64,000 bases of DNA from Neoroseomonas oryzicola (GTDB lineage Bacteria; Pseudomonadota; Alphaproteobacteria; Acetobacterales; Acetobacteraceae), in assembly GCF_012163135.1 (NCBI RefSeq), contig NZ_JAAVUP010000003.1:90283-154282 (forward strand), written 5' to 3'. Position 1 is the stretch's first letter, and the number at the start of each line of letters is the position of its first letter. Below are positions 9,458 through 17,359 of this stretch, in pieces. Below the pieces are notes generated by a model, which ran no database searches, was not told the DNA's origin, and worked only from the letters and a program-made list of their open reading frames with translations. The translations under genes and the position numbers were made by a program.

Positions 9458-9964
9458 TCACGTAATGCGATCCAGTTCCCTGTCGTCCAGCGACCCCGGC
9501 ACCAGCGTCATCGGCACCGTCAGCCGGCTCGCGTAGCGGCCCGTCAGCGCCGTGATCAGCGGCCCCGGCCCGCCGCCCCCCGGCGCCATCGCCAGCACCA
9601 GGATCGAGATGCGCGGATCCTCCTCGAGCAGCTTCAGCAGCTCGTCGCGCCCCTCGCCTTCGCGGATCAGCAGGATGGGATAGCCGCCGGTGATCTCGTT
9701 CACCTCGGCGGCGAGGCCGGCGAGCATCTTCTCCGCCTCCTCCCGCCGTTCCTCCTGCATCATCACGCCGACGCCGGCCCATTCGACCAGGCCCACCGGC
9801 TCGACCACGCGCAGCAGGGCGACGCGGCCGCCGCCCTTGCGGGCGCGCAGGCACGCGTAGCGCAGCGCAACGGCGCGCTCGGGGCTGTCGTCGACGACGA
9901 CCAGGAAGATGCGGTCGCGCTTGTCGGCCGACTTCGCGGCGGCGGCTTCCTCGCTTCCGGGCAT
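9458..9964 (-). CDS. Universal stress protein (UspA) family
   Basis: The 168-residue cytosolic protein has one Usp domain: IFLVVVDDSPERAVALRYAC at residues 19-38 (first strand and helix), MQEERREEAEKMLAGLAAEV in the middle, and a C-terminal region AMAPGGGGPGPLITALTG in place of the usual G-x2-G-x9-G-S/T ATP loop. The domain may therefore bind nucleotide in an altered way or not at all. It is the third gene of a minus-strand operon with a TauE/SafE exporter and a TIGR02186 protein, seven bases after the latter. I start at MPGSEE because upstream sequence belongs to the neighbour. Confidence 0.85.
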   Translation of the reverse strand: MPGSEEAAAAKSADKRDRIFLVVVDDSPERAVALRYACLRARKGGGRVALLRVVEPVGLVEWAGVGVMMQEERREEAEKMLAGLAAEVNEITGGYPILLIREGEGRDELLKLLEEDPRISILVLAMAPGGGGPGPLITALTGRYASRLTVPMTLVPGSLDDRELDRIT

Positions 9965-9971
9965 CGCGGTC

Positions 9972-10724
9972 TCAGCTCCTGCGGAAGATGATGCTGCCCA
10001 GCCAGCCGGCGAGCGCGGCCAGCAGGATGCAGACCACACCATAGACGAGCGGCTGGACGCGCGCGACCTGGGCGATGGATGCGGCGGTGCCGACGCGGTC
10101 GACGCGCAGGAACAGTTCCTGCCGCGCGACGATGCGCTGTTCGCGCACCAGCAGCACCTCGATGCGGTAGTCGCCGGTCTGCACCGTGTCGGGGAAGGCG
10201 ATGCGCGCGCTGAACAGCCGCCCGCCGGCCACCGTGATCGGCGCCGCGTATTCCTGCCACCGCCCGTCCTGCTGCTTGAGGTCGAGCAGCGCGGCGCGGA
10301 AGGCCGGCCCCTGGCTGCCGGTCGCGCGCAGCGGCAGGGAAGCGAGGCCGAGCCGCGCGGCCTGCCGCACATCCTCGGGCAGGGTCTGCCAGACCGGGCG
10401 GGTGGCGGCGATGGCGTAGAAGCCGGGGATGTCGGGGAAGGTCGCCGCCGGCCCGTTCACCCAGAAGCCGATGACGTTGACCTTCCGCCGCACCACCGTG
10501 GGCTGCGGCGGGCCCCAGGCGACGACCACGATGTCGTCGCCGGTCTCGGGGCCGATCAGGCGCTCGGTCGCGCCGAACACCATGACCGAGGATCCGGTGA
10601 AGCCGGTCGAGATCTCGACCCGGTCGGTCGAAAGGTCGGCGGCGAGCTGCGGCGTGGTCGGCTGCTGCGCGGCGGCCGGCAGCGCGAGGAGGAGGAGCAG
10701 CAGCGCGGCGAGCAGGCGCCTCAT
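9972..10724 (-). CDS. TIGR02186 family envelope protein
   Basis: This 250-residue protein starts at MRRLLAALLLLLLALPAAAQ, a clear signal peptide, and its ATG overlaps the exporter's TGA in ATGA. The exported part carries LAADLSTDRVEISTGFTGSSVMVFGAT and the conserved VVVAWGPPQPTVVRRK and WVNGP segments of TIGR02186. A C-terminal helix (VYGVVCILLAALAGWLGSIIF) anchors it in the inner membrane with a short basic tail. The family is almost always found beside a TSUP permease, as here, so it probably works as the permease's periplasmic partner. Its biochemical role is not established. Confidence 0.9.
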   Translation of the reverse strand: MRRLLAALLLLLLALPAAAQQPTTPQLAADLSTDRVEISTGFTGSSVMVFGATERLIGPETGDDIVVVAWGPPQPTVVRRKVNVIGFWVNGPAATFPDIPGFYAIAATRPVWQTLPEDVRQAARLGLASLPLRATGSQGPAFRAALLDLKQQDGRWQEYAAPITVAGGRLFSARIAFPDTVQTGDYRIEVLLVREQRIVARQELFLRVDRVGTAASIAQVARVQPLVYGVVCILLAALAGWLGSIIFRRS

Positions 10725-11635
10725 CGCGCCGGGCCGATGGTGAACAGGCTTTCCGGCACCCGCACCAGGTCCCATCCCAGGCTCAGCGCGACGGCAAGCA
10801 CCAGCAGACCGAGCAGCGCGCGGGTTTCCTCCCCGCGCAACTTGGTGCCCATCGCCGCGCCGAACTGCGCCCCGGCGACGCCGCCGGCCAGCAGCAGCAG
10901 CGTGAGCACGATGTCGACGCTGCCCACCTGCCAGGCCTGCAGCAGTGTCACGTTGGCCGAGACGAACACCACCTGGAACAGGGACGTGCCGATGACCACC
11001 GAGGTCGGCATGCCGAGCAGGTAGATCATCGCCGGCACCAGCATGAAGCCGCCGCCCACGCCCATCACCGCCGAGAGCACGCCGATGCCGAAGCCCACCA
11101 GCAGCGGCGGCACGACCGAGATGTAGAGCCGCGACTTGCGGAAGCGCACCTTGAACGGCAGGCCGTGCAGCCAGGTGTGCTCGTGCGCCTTGGTCGCCGT
11201 GCCGCCGGAGCGGCGCCGGCGCCAGATGGCGCGCACGCTCTCGCGCACCATCAGCATGCCCACGGTGCCGAGGACGACGACGTAGAAGATCGCGACCGCG
11301 AGGTCGACCTGCCCCAGCCGTCGCAGCAGCGCGAACAACTGCACGCCGAGTGCGGAGCCGACCAGGCCGCCGACCAGCAGCACCGAGCCCATCCGCGCAT
11401 CGACATTGCCGCGCCGCCACTGCGCGATGAGCCCCGAGACCGAGGCCCCAAGCGTCTGGTTCGCGCCGGAGGCGACCGCAACGGGAGCCGGGATGCCGAT
11501 AAGGATCAGGATCGGCGTCAGCAGGAAGCCGCCGCCCACCCCGAACAGGCCCGACAGCCAGCCCACGCCGAAGCCGATGCCGAGCAGCAGCAGGGCATCG
11601 ACACTCATCTCTGCGATGGGCAGGTAGACCTGCAT
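10721..11635 (-). CDS. TauE/SafE (TSUP) family anion exporter
   Basis: The 304-residue permease has about eight membrane helices in two repeats. Each repeat opens with the family signature: GIGFGVGWLSGLFGVGGGFLLTP near residue 18 and GFGIGVLSAVMGVGGGFMLVP near residue 170. TSUP proteins move sulfite, sulfoacetate or related anions across the inner membrane. The start at 11635 (MQVYLPIAEMSVDAL) is preferred; MSVDAL nine codons later is possible. It heads a three-gene operon with the TIGR02186 and Usp genes and is divergent from the nucleotidase. The substrate cannot be told from sequence. Confidence 0.92.
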   Translation of the reverse strand: MQVYLPIAEMSVDALLLLGIGFGVGWLSGLFGVGGGFLLTPILILIGIPAPVAVASGANQTLGASVSGLIAQWRRGNVDARMGSVLLVGGLVGSALGVQLFALLRRLGQVDLAVAIFYVVVLGTVGMLMVRESVRAIWRRRRSGGTATKAHEHTWLHGLPFKVRFRKSRLYISVVPPLLVGFGIGVLSAVMGVGGGFMLVPAMIYLLGMPTSVVIGTSLFQVVFVSANVTLLQAWQVGSVDIVLTLLLLAGGVAGAQFGAAMGTKLRGEETRALLGLLVLAVALSLGWDLVRVPESLFTIGPAR

Positions 11636-11765
11636 CGCGCCCCGGTCCCGGTTGCGGTGGGAAACTCGAACGGGCCCGGTTTGGACCCGCACGCCGCATG
11701 CGGCAAGGGACAATCGCCGCGCGGCGCGGCAGGATTGCGGCAGCCCACCGACCAAGGCCGACCCG

Positions 11766-13349
11766 ATGCTCGTCTCCCGCCGTCTTCTCCTCGGCAGCGC
11801 CCTCGCCGCCCCGTTCCTGCGCCCTGCCGCGGCGCAGGCGGCGCATGCCGTTACCCTGCTGCACGTCAACGATTTCCATAGCCGCCACGAACCGGTGGCG
11901 CGCGCGACGGGGGCGGCGTGCCGCCCGAACGTCGAATGCCTCGGCGGGTCGGCGCGGCTCGCGGGCGGGATCGGCGCGGCGCGGGCCGAGGCCGCGGCGG
12001 CCGGGCGCGCGGTGCTCGCGATCGACGCCGGCGACGAGTTCATGGGCAGCCTGTTCTACACGCAGCATCGCGGCGCGGCCGAGCTGGCGGTGATGAAGGC
12101 CTGGGGCTGCGAGGCGATGACCCTCGGCAACCACGAGTTCGACAACGGGGCGGCGAATCTCGCGCGCTTCGTGACGGGCGCGGACTTCCCGATCCTCGCC
12201 GCGAACATCGACACGCGGGCGGAACCGGAACTGGACGGCAAGCTGCGGCCCTGGTGGGAGACGGTGAAGGGCGGGGCGCGCATCGCGGTGATCGGGGTGA
12301 CGACGCCCGAGACGCCGCAGCTCTCCTCCCCGGGGCGCAACCTGCGCTTCGGGGACCCTGCCGAGGCGGTGGCGCGCGCGGTCGCGCAGATCCGCAGCCG
12401 CGGACCGGCGACGATCATCCTGCTGTCGCATCTCGGCATCGGGGCGGACCGGCGCATGGCGGCGGAGGTCGCGGGCGTCGACGTGATCGTGGGCGGGCAT
12501 TCGCACACGCTGCTCGCGCCCGAGCCGGAGGCGGAGGGGCCGGCGCCGCTGCTGGTCGAAGGGCGGGACCGCACGGTGCGGATCGTGCAGACGGGGGCCT
12601 TCGGGCGGTTCCTCGGGCGGCTCGACCTCGACCTCGCGGCCGATGGGCGGGTGGCGGCGCATGCGGGGGCGCCGGTGCCGCTCGGGCTCGCGGTGCCGGA
12701 GGATGCGCGGGTCGCGGCGATCGTCGAGGAGTTCGCCAAGCCCCTGGCCGAGACCCGGCGGCGGGTGGTGGGCGCGCTGCCGGCGGCGATGTCCAACACC
12801 GAGTGCCGGCGCGGGGAATGCGCGCTGGGGAACCTGGTGACGGAGGCGATGCTCGCCCGGATACCGGGGGCGGAGATCGCCATCACCAATGGCGGCGGGT
12901 TGCGGGCGGGGCTTCCGGGCGGTCAGGTCACCTATGGGGATGTGCTGACCGTGTTGCCTTTCGGGAACACGGTCGCGGTGATGGGGCTGCGGGGGGCGGA
13001 TGTGCTCGCGGCGTTGGAGAACGGGGTGGCGCAGGGGGTGGATGCGGGGCGGTTCCCGCAGGTCGCGGGGGTGCGCTTCGTCTGGACACCGGATGCGCCG
13101 GCGGGGAGCCGGGTGCGGCAGGCGGAAGTGGCGCAGGGGCGGCAGTTCGTGCCGCTCGATCCGAACCGGGTGTACCGGGTGCTGACCAACGACTTCATGC
13201 GGCGCGGGGGCGACGGGTACGTGATGTTCCGCGACCGGGCGCTCGATCCGTATGACACGGGGCCGATCCTGGACGAGGTGGTGGCCGAGGCGATCGAGGA
13301 GGGGCGGTTCGCCAGCCTGCGGGAGGATGGGCGGATCGTCGCGCGGTAA
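11766..13349 (+). CDS. Tat-exported 5'-nucleotidase / metallophosphoesterase
   Basis: The 527-residue periplasmic enzyme begins with a Tat-type signal (SRRLLLGSALAAPFL, cleavage near AQA). The N-terminal metallophosphoesterase domain shows the metal motifs LLHVNDFHSR, DAGDEFMGS, TLGNHEFDNG, LLSHLGIGADR and VGGHSHT. The C-terminal 5'-nucleotidase domain has ITNGGGLRAGLPGG and the substrate-binding region VYRVLTNDFMRRGGDGY. It should hydrolyse extracellular nucleotides to nucleosides and phosphate. An extra Cys pair in CRPNVECLGG and CRRGECALGN may form disulfides. It is divergent from the TSUP operon, and the gene is unusually GC-rich at its 3' end. Confidence 0.95.
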   Translation: MLVSRRLLLGSALAAPFLRPAAAQAAHAVTLLHVNDFHSRHEPVARATGAACRPNVECLGGSARLAGGIGAARAEAAAAGRAVLAIDAGDEFMGSLFYTQHRGAAELAVMKAWGCEAMTLGNHEFDNGAANLARFVTGADFPILAANIDTRAEPELDGKLRPWWETVKGGARIAVIGVTTPETPQLSSPGRNLRFGDPAEAVARAVAQIRSRGPATIILLSHLGIGADRRMAAEVAGVDVIVGGHSHTLLAPEPEAEGPAPLLVEGRDRTVRIVQTGAFGRFLGRLDLDLAADGRVAAHAGAPVPLGLAVPEDARVAAIVEEFAKPLAETRRRVVGALPAAMSNTECRRGECALGNLVTEAMLARIPGAEIAITNGGGLRAGLPGGQVTYGDVLTVLPFGNTVAVMGLRGADVLAALENGVAQGVDAGRFPQVAGVRFVWTPDAPAGSRVRQAEVAQGRQFVPLDPNRVYRVLTNDFMRRGGDGYVMFRDRALDPYDTGPILDEVVAEAIEEGRFASLREDGRIVAR

Positions 13350-13553
13350 GCGTTCTTGCGCGCGGACAAAGGCTGCGGCTTCGTCGCCTTCAGACGACGG
13401 GCGCGATGCATCCGCGGCGATTGGCGCGGCGCGCCGTCGCGCGGTCGGCCCTGTGGGGTGCGCTCGTGCGGGCCGGAATCGGCCGAATTGGCGCGGGGTG
13501 GGTGCGCGGTAGCGGGCCTGCCTTGGTGCAGGGTTGGTGGTCGGCGGGGGCGG
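13350..13553. repeat. Intergenic element resembling the 51.2-kb spacer
   Basis: This gene-free 204-base stretch shares, in order, three blocks with the spacer at 51240-51443: CTTCGTCGCCTTCAGACG, then GCATCCGCGG followed by TTGGC, then CGCGCG-TCGGCCCTG. The blocks differ by a few bases and the spacers vary. No protein is conserved across the two copies, so it looks like a diverged non-coding repeat of about 130 bases. Confidence 0.4.
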
Positions 13554-14039
13554 TCAGCCGCCGACACGGGATTCCAGGCGGGCGAGGCGGGCCTCGACGC
13601 GGTCGGCCTGGTGGGCGGCGACGGCGGCCAGCGTTTCGGCCAGCAGGCGCTGGGCGGAAGCCAGTTCGGCGGGGGACATGGTGCCGAGGCGGTCGCGCAG
13701 GTCGGCCAGGGCGCCGATCAGGTCGGTGGCGGGCGCGGGCTCGGCCAGGGCGGCGGCGAGGCTGTTGGCGGCGGGCTTCGGGGCAGGCTTCGCGGCGGGC
13801 GGCGGCGGGGGCGGCGGGTCGGAATCGAAGCGGAGGACCACGCCGAGGTTGCGGGCTTCCTGGCTGCCGGCGACGCCGACCAGGGTTTCGCGGCGGCGTT
13901 CGGGGTGGTTCTCGATCTTCTGGAGGTGGTGGCGGTAGCCGTCCTCGTCCGGCCAGCGGTTCAGGATGACCGTGTAGAGGTTCACGACGAATTCGTGGTC
14001 GCTGCCGCCGAGCAGCTCACTGCCGTTCACCTCACGCAT
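13554..14039 (-). CDS. Small DUF4214-type protein
   Basis: The first 60 residues of this 161-residue protein match the DUF4214 repeat: HEFVVNLYTVILNRWPDEDGYRHHL, then ERRRETLVGVAGSQEARN. These are found singly or in tandem in surface and exported proteins of alphaproteobacteria. A Pro/Ala/Lys linker (residues 74-92) leads to a C-terminal helix with heptad-like spacing (LIGALADLRDRLGTMSPAELASAQRLLAETLAAVAAHQADRV), probably a coiled coil. There is no signal peptide. GGAGA precedes the ATG. The function is unknown. Confidence 0.8.
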   Translation of the reverse strand: MREVNGSELLGGSDHEFVVNLYTVILNRWPDEDGYRHHLQKIENHPERRRETLVGVAGSQEARNLGVVLRFDSDPPPPPPPAAKPAPKPAANSLAAALAEPAPATDLIGALADLRDRLGTMSPAELASAQRLLAETLAAVAAHQADRVEARLARLESRVGG

Positions 14040-14090
14040 CGCACTCTCCGTTCGTCGCTGCCGGGATCAATGGGCATAAGGGGGGCATGG

Positions 14091-14531
14091 TCAACGCCGG
14101 GCTTCGAAGAAGCCGCGCAGCAGGGCCGCGCAGTCGGTTTCGCGGACGCCGCCGATGACCTCGGGGACGTGGTGGCAGGAGGGGGCGGCGAAGATCCGCG
14201 CGCCGTGGTCCACGCCGCCGCCTTTCGGGTCGTAGGCGCCGAAGACGATGCGCTTCACGCGGAAGAAGGACGCGGCCTGGGCGCACATCGGGCAGGGTTC
14301 GAGCGTGACCGTGAGCGTGCAGCCGGGCAGGCGGGGGGAGCCGAGGCGGCGGGCGGCTTCGCGCAGGGCGAGGATCTCGGCGTGGGCGGTGGGGTCGCAG
14401 CGGGCCTCGACCTCATTCCCCGCGGCGGCGAGGAGGGTGCCGGCTTCGTCGGTGACGACGGCGCCGACCGGGACCTCCCCGCGCGCGGCGGCGGCCTGGG
14501 CTTCGCGGAGGGCGCGGTCGATCGGCGTCAT
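14091..14531 (-). CDS. tadA: tRNA-specific adenosine deaminase (TadA-type)
   Basis: This 146-residue zinc deaminase makes inosine at the wobble position of tRNA-Arg(ACG). The catalytic set is intact: TAHAEI (His50, Glu52), and EPCPMC with zinc-binding Cys80 and Cys83. The following FGAYDPKGGGVDHGA matches TadA rather than cytosine or guanine deaminases. The length is normal. No strong Shine-Dalgarno sequence precedes the ATG, and upstream in-frame sequence is Pro/Arg-rich noise. The DUF4096 gene lies 108 bases upstream on the same strand and looks unrelated. Confidence 0.9.
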   Translation of the reverse strand: MTPIDRALREAQAAAARGEVPVGAVVTDEAGTLLAAAGNEVEARCDPTAHAEILALREAARRLGSPRLPGCTLTVTLEPCPMCAQAASFFRVKRIVFGAYDPKGGGVDHGARIFAAPSCHHVPEVIGGVRETDCAALLRGFFEARR

Positions 14532-14638
14532 GGGGAGGGATTCGCAGGGGCGCGGGGCGGGCGCAAGCGTTCCGGCGCGCCGGCGGGCGCCGGGGCGGCG
14601 ATGGGCGGGTGGCGGGGCCGGGGACGCCGCGCGGGGCA

Positions 14639-15220
14639 TCAGCCGACCGGGACCAGGTAGCGCGGGACGGGCCGGCGGCGGCCCAGCCAGCCGAGCAGGC
14701 GGCGGCAGAGGGCGAGGATTTCGGGCAGGGCGGGGTCGTCGGGGCGGGTGAGCGCATCCTGCTGGATGTCCGCGATCGATTCGGACAAATCCGGGTCCGG
14801 GAAGTACCAGGAGGGGCCGGGGAGCGCGCGGGAGACGTGCAGGCGACGGGCGAGGATGACCGCCTGGAGGCCGAGGATGCGGTGGCAGCGGCGGAAGATG
14901 GCGGCGAGCCAGGGCCTGAGGGCGCGGAGCGGGCGGGGCGCGCGGCGGCGGGCGGATTGCTTCAGCAGGGTGGACCAGAGGCCATCATGCGCCCAGCGGC
15001 GGAAGCAGCGAGCGATGGTGGCCGTAGGACCATGGTCCGTGCCGACATGGCACCAGGGGATGTTGGTGAGGCAGATGCGGAAGATGGCGTCGAGGCGTCC
15101 GCGGGGGTCGCGGAGCGGGCGGCCGGGGCCGGTGTTTTCGATGTAGGGCTTGAGGATGGACCACTCGGCGTCGGTGAGAGGGGTCCAGGGGCGGGGGCGG
15201 TAGGGGCGGGGGAGGGGCAT
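14639..15220 (-). CDS. Transposase-derived DUF4096 HTH protein with novel C-terminus
   Basis: Residues 10-85 match the N-terminal DUF4096 domain of IS5-family transposases: WTPLTDAEWSILKPYI, GRPLRDPRGRLDAIFRI, and GPTATIARCFRRWAHDGLW. No DDE catalytic domain follows. The remaining 100 residues are Arg/Leu-rich helices (CHRILGLQAVILARRLHVSR, PALPEILALCRRLLGWLG) that end cleanly in RYLVPVG, with no sign of a broken frame. I chose the ATG at 15220; a TTG at 15277 is also in frame. This looks like a domesticated DNA-binding protein rather than a truncated transposase, and no terminal inverted repeats were seen around it. Role unknown. Confidence 0.7.
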   Translation of the reverse strand: MPLPRPYRPRPWTPLTDAEWSILKPYIENTGPGRPLRDPRGRLDAIFRICLTNIPWCHVGTDHGPTATIARCFRRWAHDGLWSTLLKQSARRRAPRPLRALRPWLAAIFRRCHRILGLQAVILARRLHVSRALPGPSWYFPDPDLSESIADIQQDALTRPDDPALPEILALCRRLLGWLGRRRPVPRYLVPVG

Positions 15221-15315
15221 GGGACGGAGCTCACAGAGGCGGAAATAATTCCTATTTCTGTGTGGATGGAAAGTCAAGCGTCCCCAAGCTCCCGGGTCAA
15301 AATGTGAATCCTTGG

Positions 15316-15963
15316 CTAAGTGGCATTCTGACGCGCAGGTCGCCCTTTGCCCTGGCTGCGCAACCTCTTGCGACGTGATGGCGGCTTGGCGACTTCCGTA
15401 TCGCTTTCGTCGTCATCGTCTTCATCCTCGAGGACGATCAACTTCCCATCGGCATCAATATCGTCAACGTCGAATGCGCTTACTTCATTTGCCCGAATAA
15501 CTAGGGCCTGCCACTTATTCTCGTGGACTCTGCCCTCAAGATACGCGCGCTTGATGACGTGGTAGGGGTTGTAAATGAGCGCATAGGAGAGTTCTCCAAG
15601 CGGCCCAGGCTTGACGGCTATGAAGCCAAGATTGGCAAGACGCTGTATTCTATCCTTCCAAGTCCGAAGCGCGCGCTGCCCCTCGAATCCTGCATGAAAT
15701 GCCATCTCCTCCGGCCGATTCAATGTGAGGAAACTCTCCTCGACACGAATTCGCGACCACAATTCGAGGTAGGTCCTACCCACCGGAAAGCCCTTCCCGG
15801 AGAGGTCGTCCATGATGCTGAGCATCAGCGGCATGAGACGCGGCAGCGCCACCCAACCTTCCTTATCCATGCCCCAAAGCATGGCGTCGGTAAGGTCAGG
15901 CCATAGCCTCCGACGGGCATCGAGCTGCCGCCGAAGAATTGATCGCGCAGTGTTCTTGGCCAT
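15316..15963 (-). CDS. AT-richer accessory protein (215 aa), unknown function
   Basis: The gene is clearly less GC-rich than its surroundings, suggesting recent transfer. The protein starts MAKNTARSILRRQLDARR, has a hydrophobic-aromatic core (WVALPRLMPLMLSIMDDL; TYLELWSRIRVEESFLTL), then a stretch like a winged helix (ALRTWKDRIQRLANLGFIAVK) and ALIYNPYHVIKRAY. The C-terminus is very acidic (LEDEDDDDESDTE) followed by a basic tail (RRKRLRSQGKGRPAR). No signal or membrane segment is present. I do not recognise the family. The layout, plus the 8-bp repeat array upstream, recalls plasmid replication or partition accessory proteins, but that is speculative. Confidence 0.7.
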   Translation of the reverse strand: MAKNTARSILRRQLDARRRLWPDLTDAMLWGMDKEGWVALPRLMPLMLSIMDDLSGKGFPVGRTYLELWSRIRVEESFLTLNRPEEMAFHAGFEGQRALRTWKDRIQRLANLGFIAVKPGPLGELSYALIYNPYHVIKRAYLEGRVHENKWQALVIRANEVSAFDVDDIDADGKLIVLEDEDDDDESDTEVAKPPSRRKRLRSQGKGRPARQNAT

Positions 15964-16536
15964 TGATTACGTACCGAAAAAGGGGGCGGGCCCGGGTTTG
16001 GACGCCGGGCCCTTCGCCAATGTTCTGCCCCAGGAACCGTGAAGACCGAGAGCTCTTCGGAGTGCGGCCGGGTGTGGACCCACGGCTATCTCCGGGACTT
16101 GACGATGCGCTCTATGTAGTGCCGGCCCCTGGCAAAGTCCAATGCGTAGTTTCGGAAACTGAGCCTGAGTTAACCTTGAAAATGCCAAACTCAGATATCG
16201 AGATGGCTTTTTTTCAGCATCTAAGAAATCTAAATGGAGGAAATGGGCAGGTAGGCGGCCGAAAATGGCAAGGAAACAGTCGCGAAGAGCTCGGCATCAC
16301 GGTATCACGGTTTCACCGTATGAGCGTATGGTGGTATCGACGGTGTCGAGGTGTACGGGGATCCCCAAGGGGGATCCTGCTGCTTCACGGCCTCGTCCGG
16401 TCAAGCTGCCGCAGGTCGAGCCTCCAAGACGCGCACTGAGCGATATGTCGCTGGATGAATGCTCCGGCCAACATTTCGCGGTGTGAACTCCGCCAACCGC
16501 GATGCGCGCGGCGAAATCGCGCGGGCACCAGAGCAC
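15964..16536. other. Low-GC spacer with no clear gene
   Basis: This stretch upstream of the 215-residue gene has lower GC and many AT tracts (near 16200-16240). A 73-codon frame at 16265-16486 starts with a Lys/Arg-rich MARKQSRRARHHG but resembles nothing I know and crosses the repeat array, so I do not call it. The notable content is the tandem 8-bp array at 16297-16344. Confidence 0.5.
16297..16344. repeat. Tandem 8-bp iteron-like array
   Basis: Six adjacent octamers can be read in register: TCACGGTA, TCACGGTT, TCACCGTA, TGAGCGTA, TGGTGGTA and TCGACGGT. The first three differ by at most two bases and later units decay. Short tandem repeats of this kind act as iterons, partition sites or operators on plasmids and integrative elements. 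Here they lie about 330 bases upstream of the AT-richer unknown gene. Confidence 0.45.
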
Positions 16537-16600
16537 GGGTTCCGAGGGCATTTCGGCCCTCGGCGGGTGGGGTTTCGGGGAGGGCAGAGCCCTCCCCGCC
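16537..16600. repeat. Double-hairpin intergenic element, copy 1
   Basis: After GGGTTCC, the arms CCGAGGGC and GCCCTCGG form hairpin 1. A GGCGGGTGGGG linker then leads to hairpin 2, with arms GGGGAGGGC and GCCCTCCCC around AGA. The copy at 17662 has the same order and spacing. It sits directly after the frameshifted antitoxin gene. Confidence 0.7.
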
Positions 16601-16609
16601 TGCATTGCA

Positions 16610-16942
16610 TCACCCGAACGCCGCTAGCGCCGCCCCCGGTGCGCGGTCCATGACGCGCAACAAAGCCTTCGGCGGACAGGCGGCTGCCCTGATCCCAGCT
16701 CCGCACCATGTCCACCGACGCGTCGATACGCGCCGCGAAGGCGGCCTGGGTTAGGCCGGTGCGGCCGCGGATACTGCGGCCTGGGCGGCGGCCTTGTCGT
16801 CCTCGGCGGCGTGGCGGGCAATTTCGGCTTCTGTGGTGGCGTCCACGCGCGCCCAGTCGACGCGGCCCCTCACGGGCTGCGGGCTAGCGTCCGTCGTGTG
16901 GAAGGTGCCGTCGGCTTCAAGCCTGACGCGACGGGTTGCCAT
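16610..16942 (-). pseudogene. XRE-type antitoxin gene with two compensating frameshifts
   Basis: Reading from ATG 16942, frame A gives MATRRVRLEADGTF ... RVDWARVDATTEAEIARH and reaches a stop at 16753. One frame over, from about 16772, the sequence continues as IRGRTGLTQAAFAARIDASVDMVRSWDQG, the helix-turn-helix core of HigA-like antitoxins. From about 16672, frame A resumes with PKALLRVMDRAPGAALAAFG and a stop at 16610-16612. Joined, the three parts give a normal antitoxin of about 110 residues (N-terminal DWARVDA motif, HTH, ALLRVMD tail). Two opposite indels have therefore broken it, or there are sequence errors. No partner toxin gene adjoins it. It lies 75 bases downstream of brnA on the same strand. 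Confidence 0.75.
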
Positions 16943-17017
16943 GGCGGGGGACCTGCTTCCGGGTGGCCTTTTGGGCCTCGACGGTTCGGCTTCCATCCCC
17001 AATAGCCCCCCCGATGC

Positions 17018-17359
17018 TCAGGATGTCTTCCCGCCCCGCGTACGCGCCGCGCGCATGTAGGCGCGCAGGACGGCGTTCATCCTCGTCTGGTAACCCTTGC
17101 CCTGGCTGCGGAAGAAGTCGAGCACGTCGGGGTCGAGGCGGAGCGAGACGAGGCGTTTCGCGCCGGGCGTGACGGGCACCGCGTCCTTGTGCCAGTCGCG
17201 CGGGATGTCCTTCCAGTCGGGGTCGGCGGCGATGGCAGCGTCGAGGTCGGCCTCGGTCATGGCGTCCACGCGCGCCCAATCGGTGCGCGAGCGTTCGCGG
17301 GCGCGGAGCGCCTTCAGTTCCTCAGCCGAATATCGCCTGGTATCGCTTGCGTTCTTCAT
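17018..17359 (-). CDS. brnA: BrnA-type antitoxin
   Basis: This 113-residue antitoxin neutralises the BrnT ribonuclease and represses its own operon. The C-terminal ribbon-helix-helix is clear: KRLVSLRLDPDVLDFFRSQG and RMNAVLRAYMRAA. The N-terminal part (TDWARVDAMTEADLDAAIAADPDWKDIP) is the toxin-binding region. Its ATG lies 38 bases inside the end of brnT, the usual overlapping arrangement that couples translation. The start MKNASDTRRYSAEELKAL is the first in frame after the overlap. The palindrome upstream of brnT is a likely operator. Confidence 0.92.
   Translation of the reverse strand: MKNASDTRRYSAEELKALRARERSRTDWARVDAMTEADLDAAIAADPDWKDIPRDWHKDAVPVTPGAKRLVSLRLDPDVLDFFRSQGKGYQTRMNAVLRAYMRAARTRGGKTS

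Noticed and set aside
9972..12662. Single 896-codon minus-strand frame
   Set aside because: Only its last 250 codons (the TIGR02186 protein) are real; the rest is out of frame with the TSUP gene and antisense to the nucleotidase gene.
16265..16486. 73-codon ORF beginning MARKQSRRARHHG
   Set aside because: No family resemblance, weak ribosome site, and its sequence is dominated by the 8-bp repeat array; kept only as a possibility.
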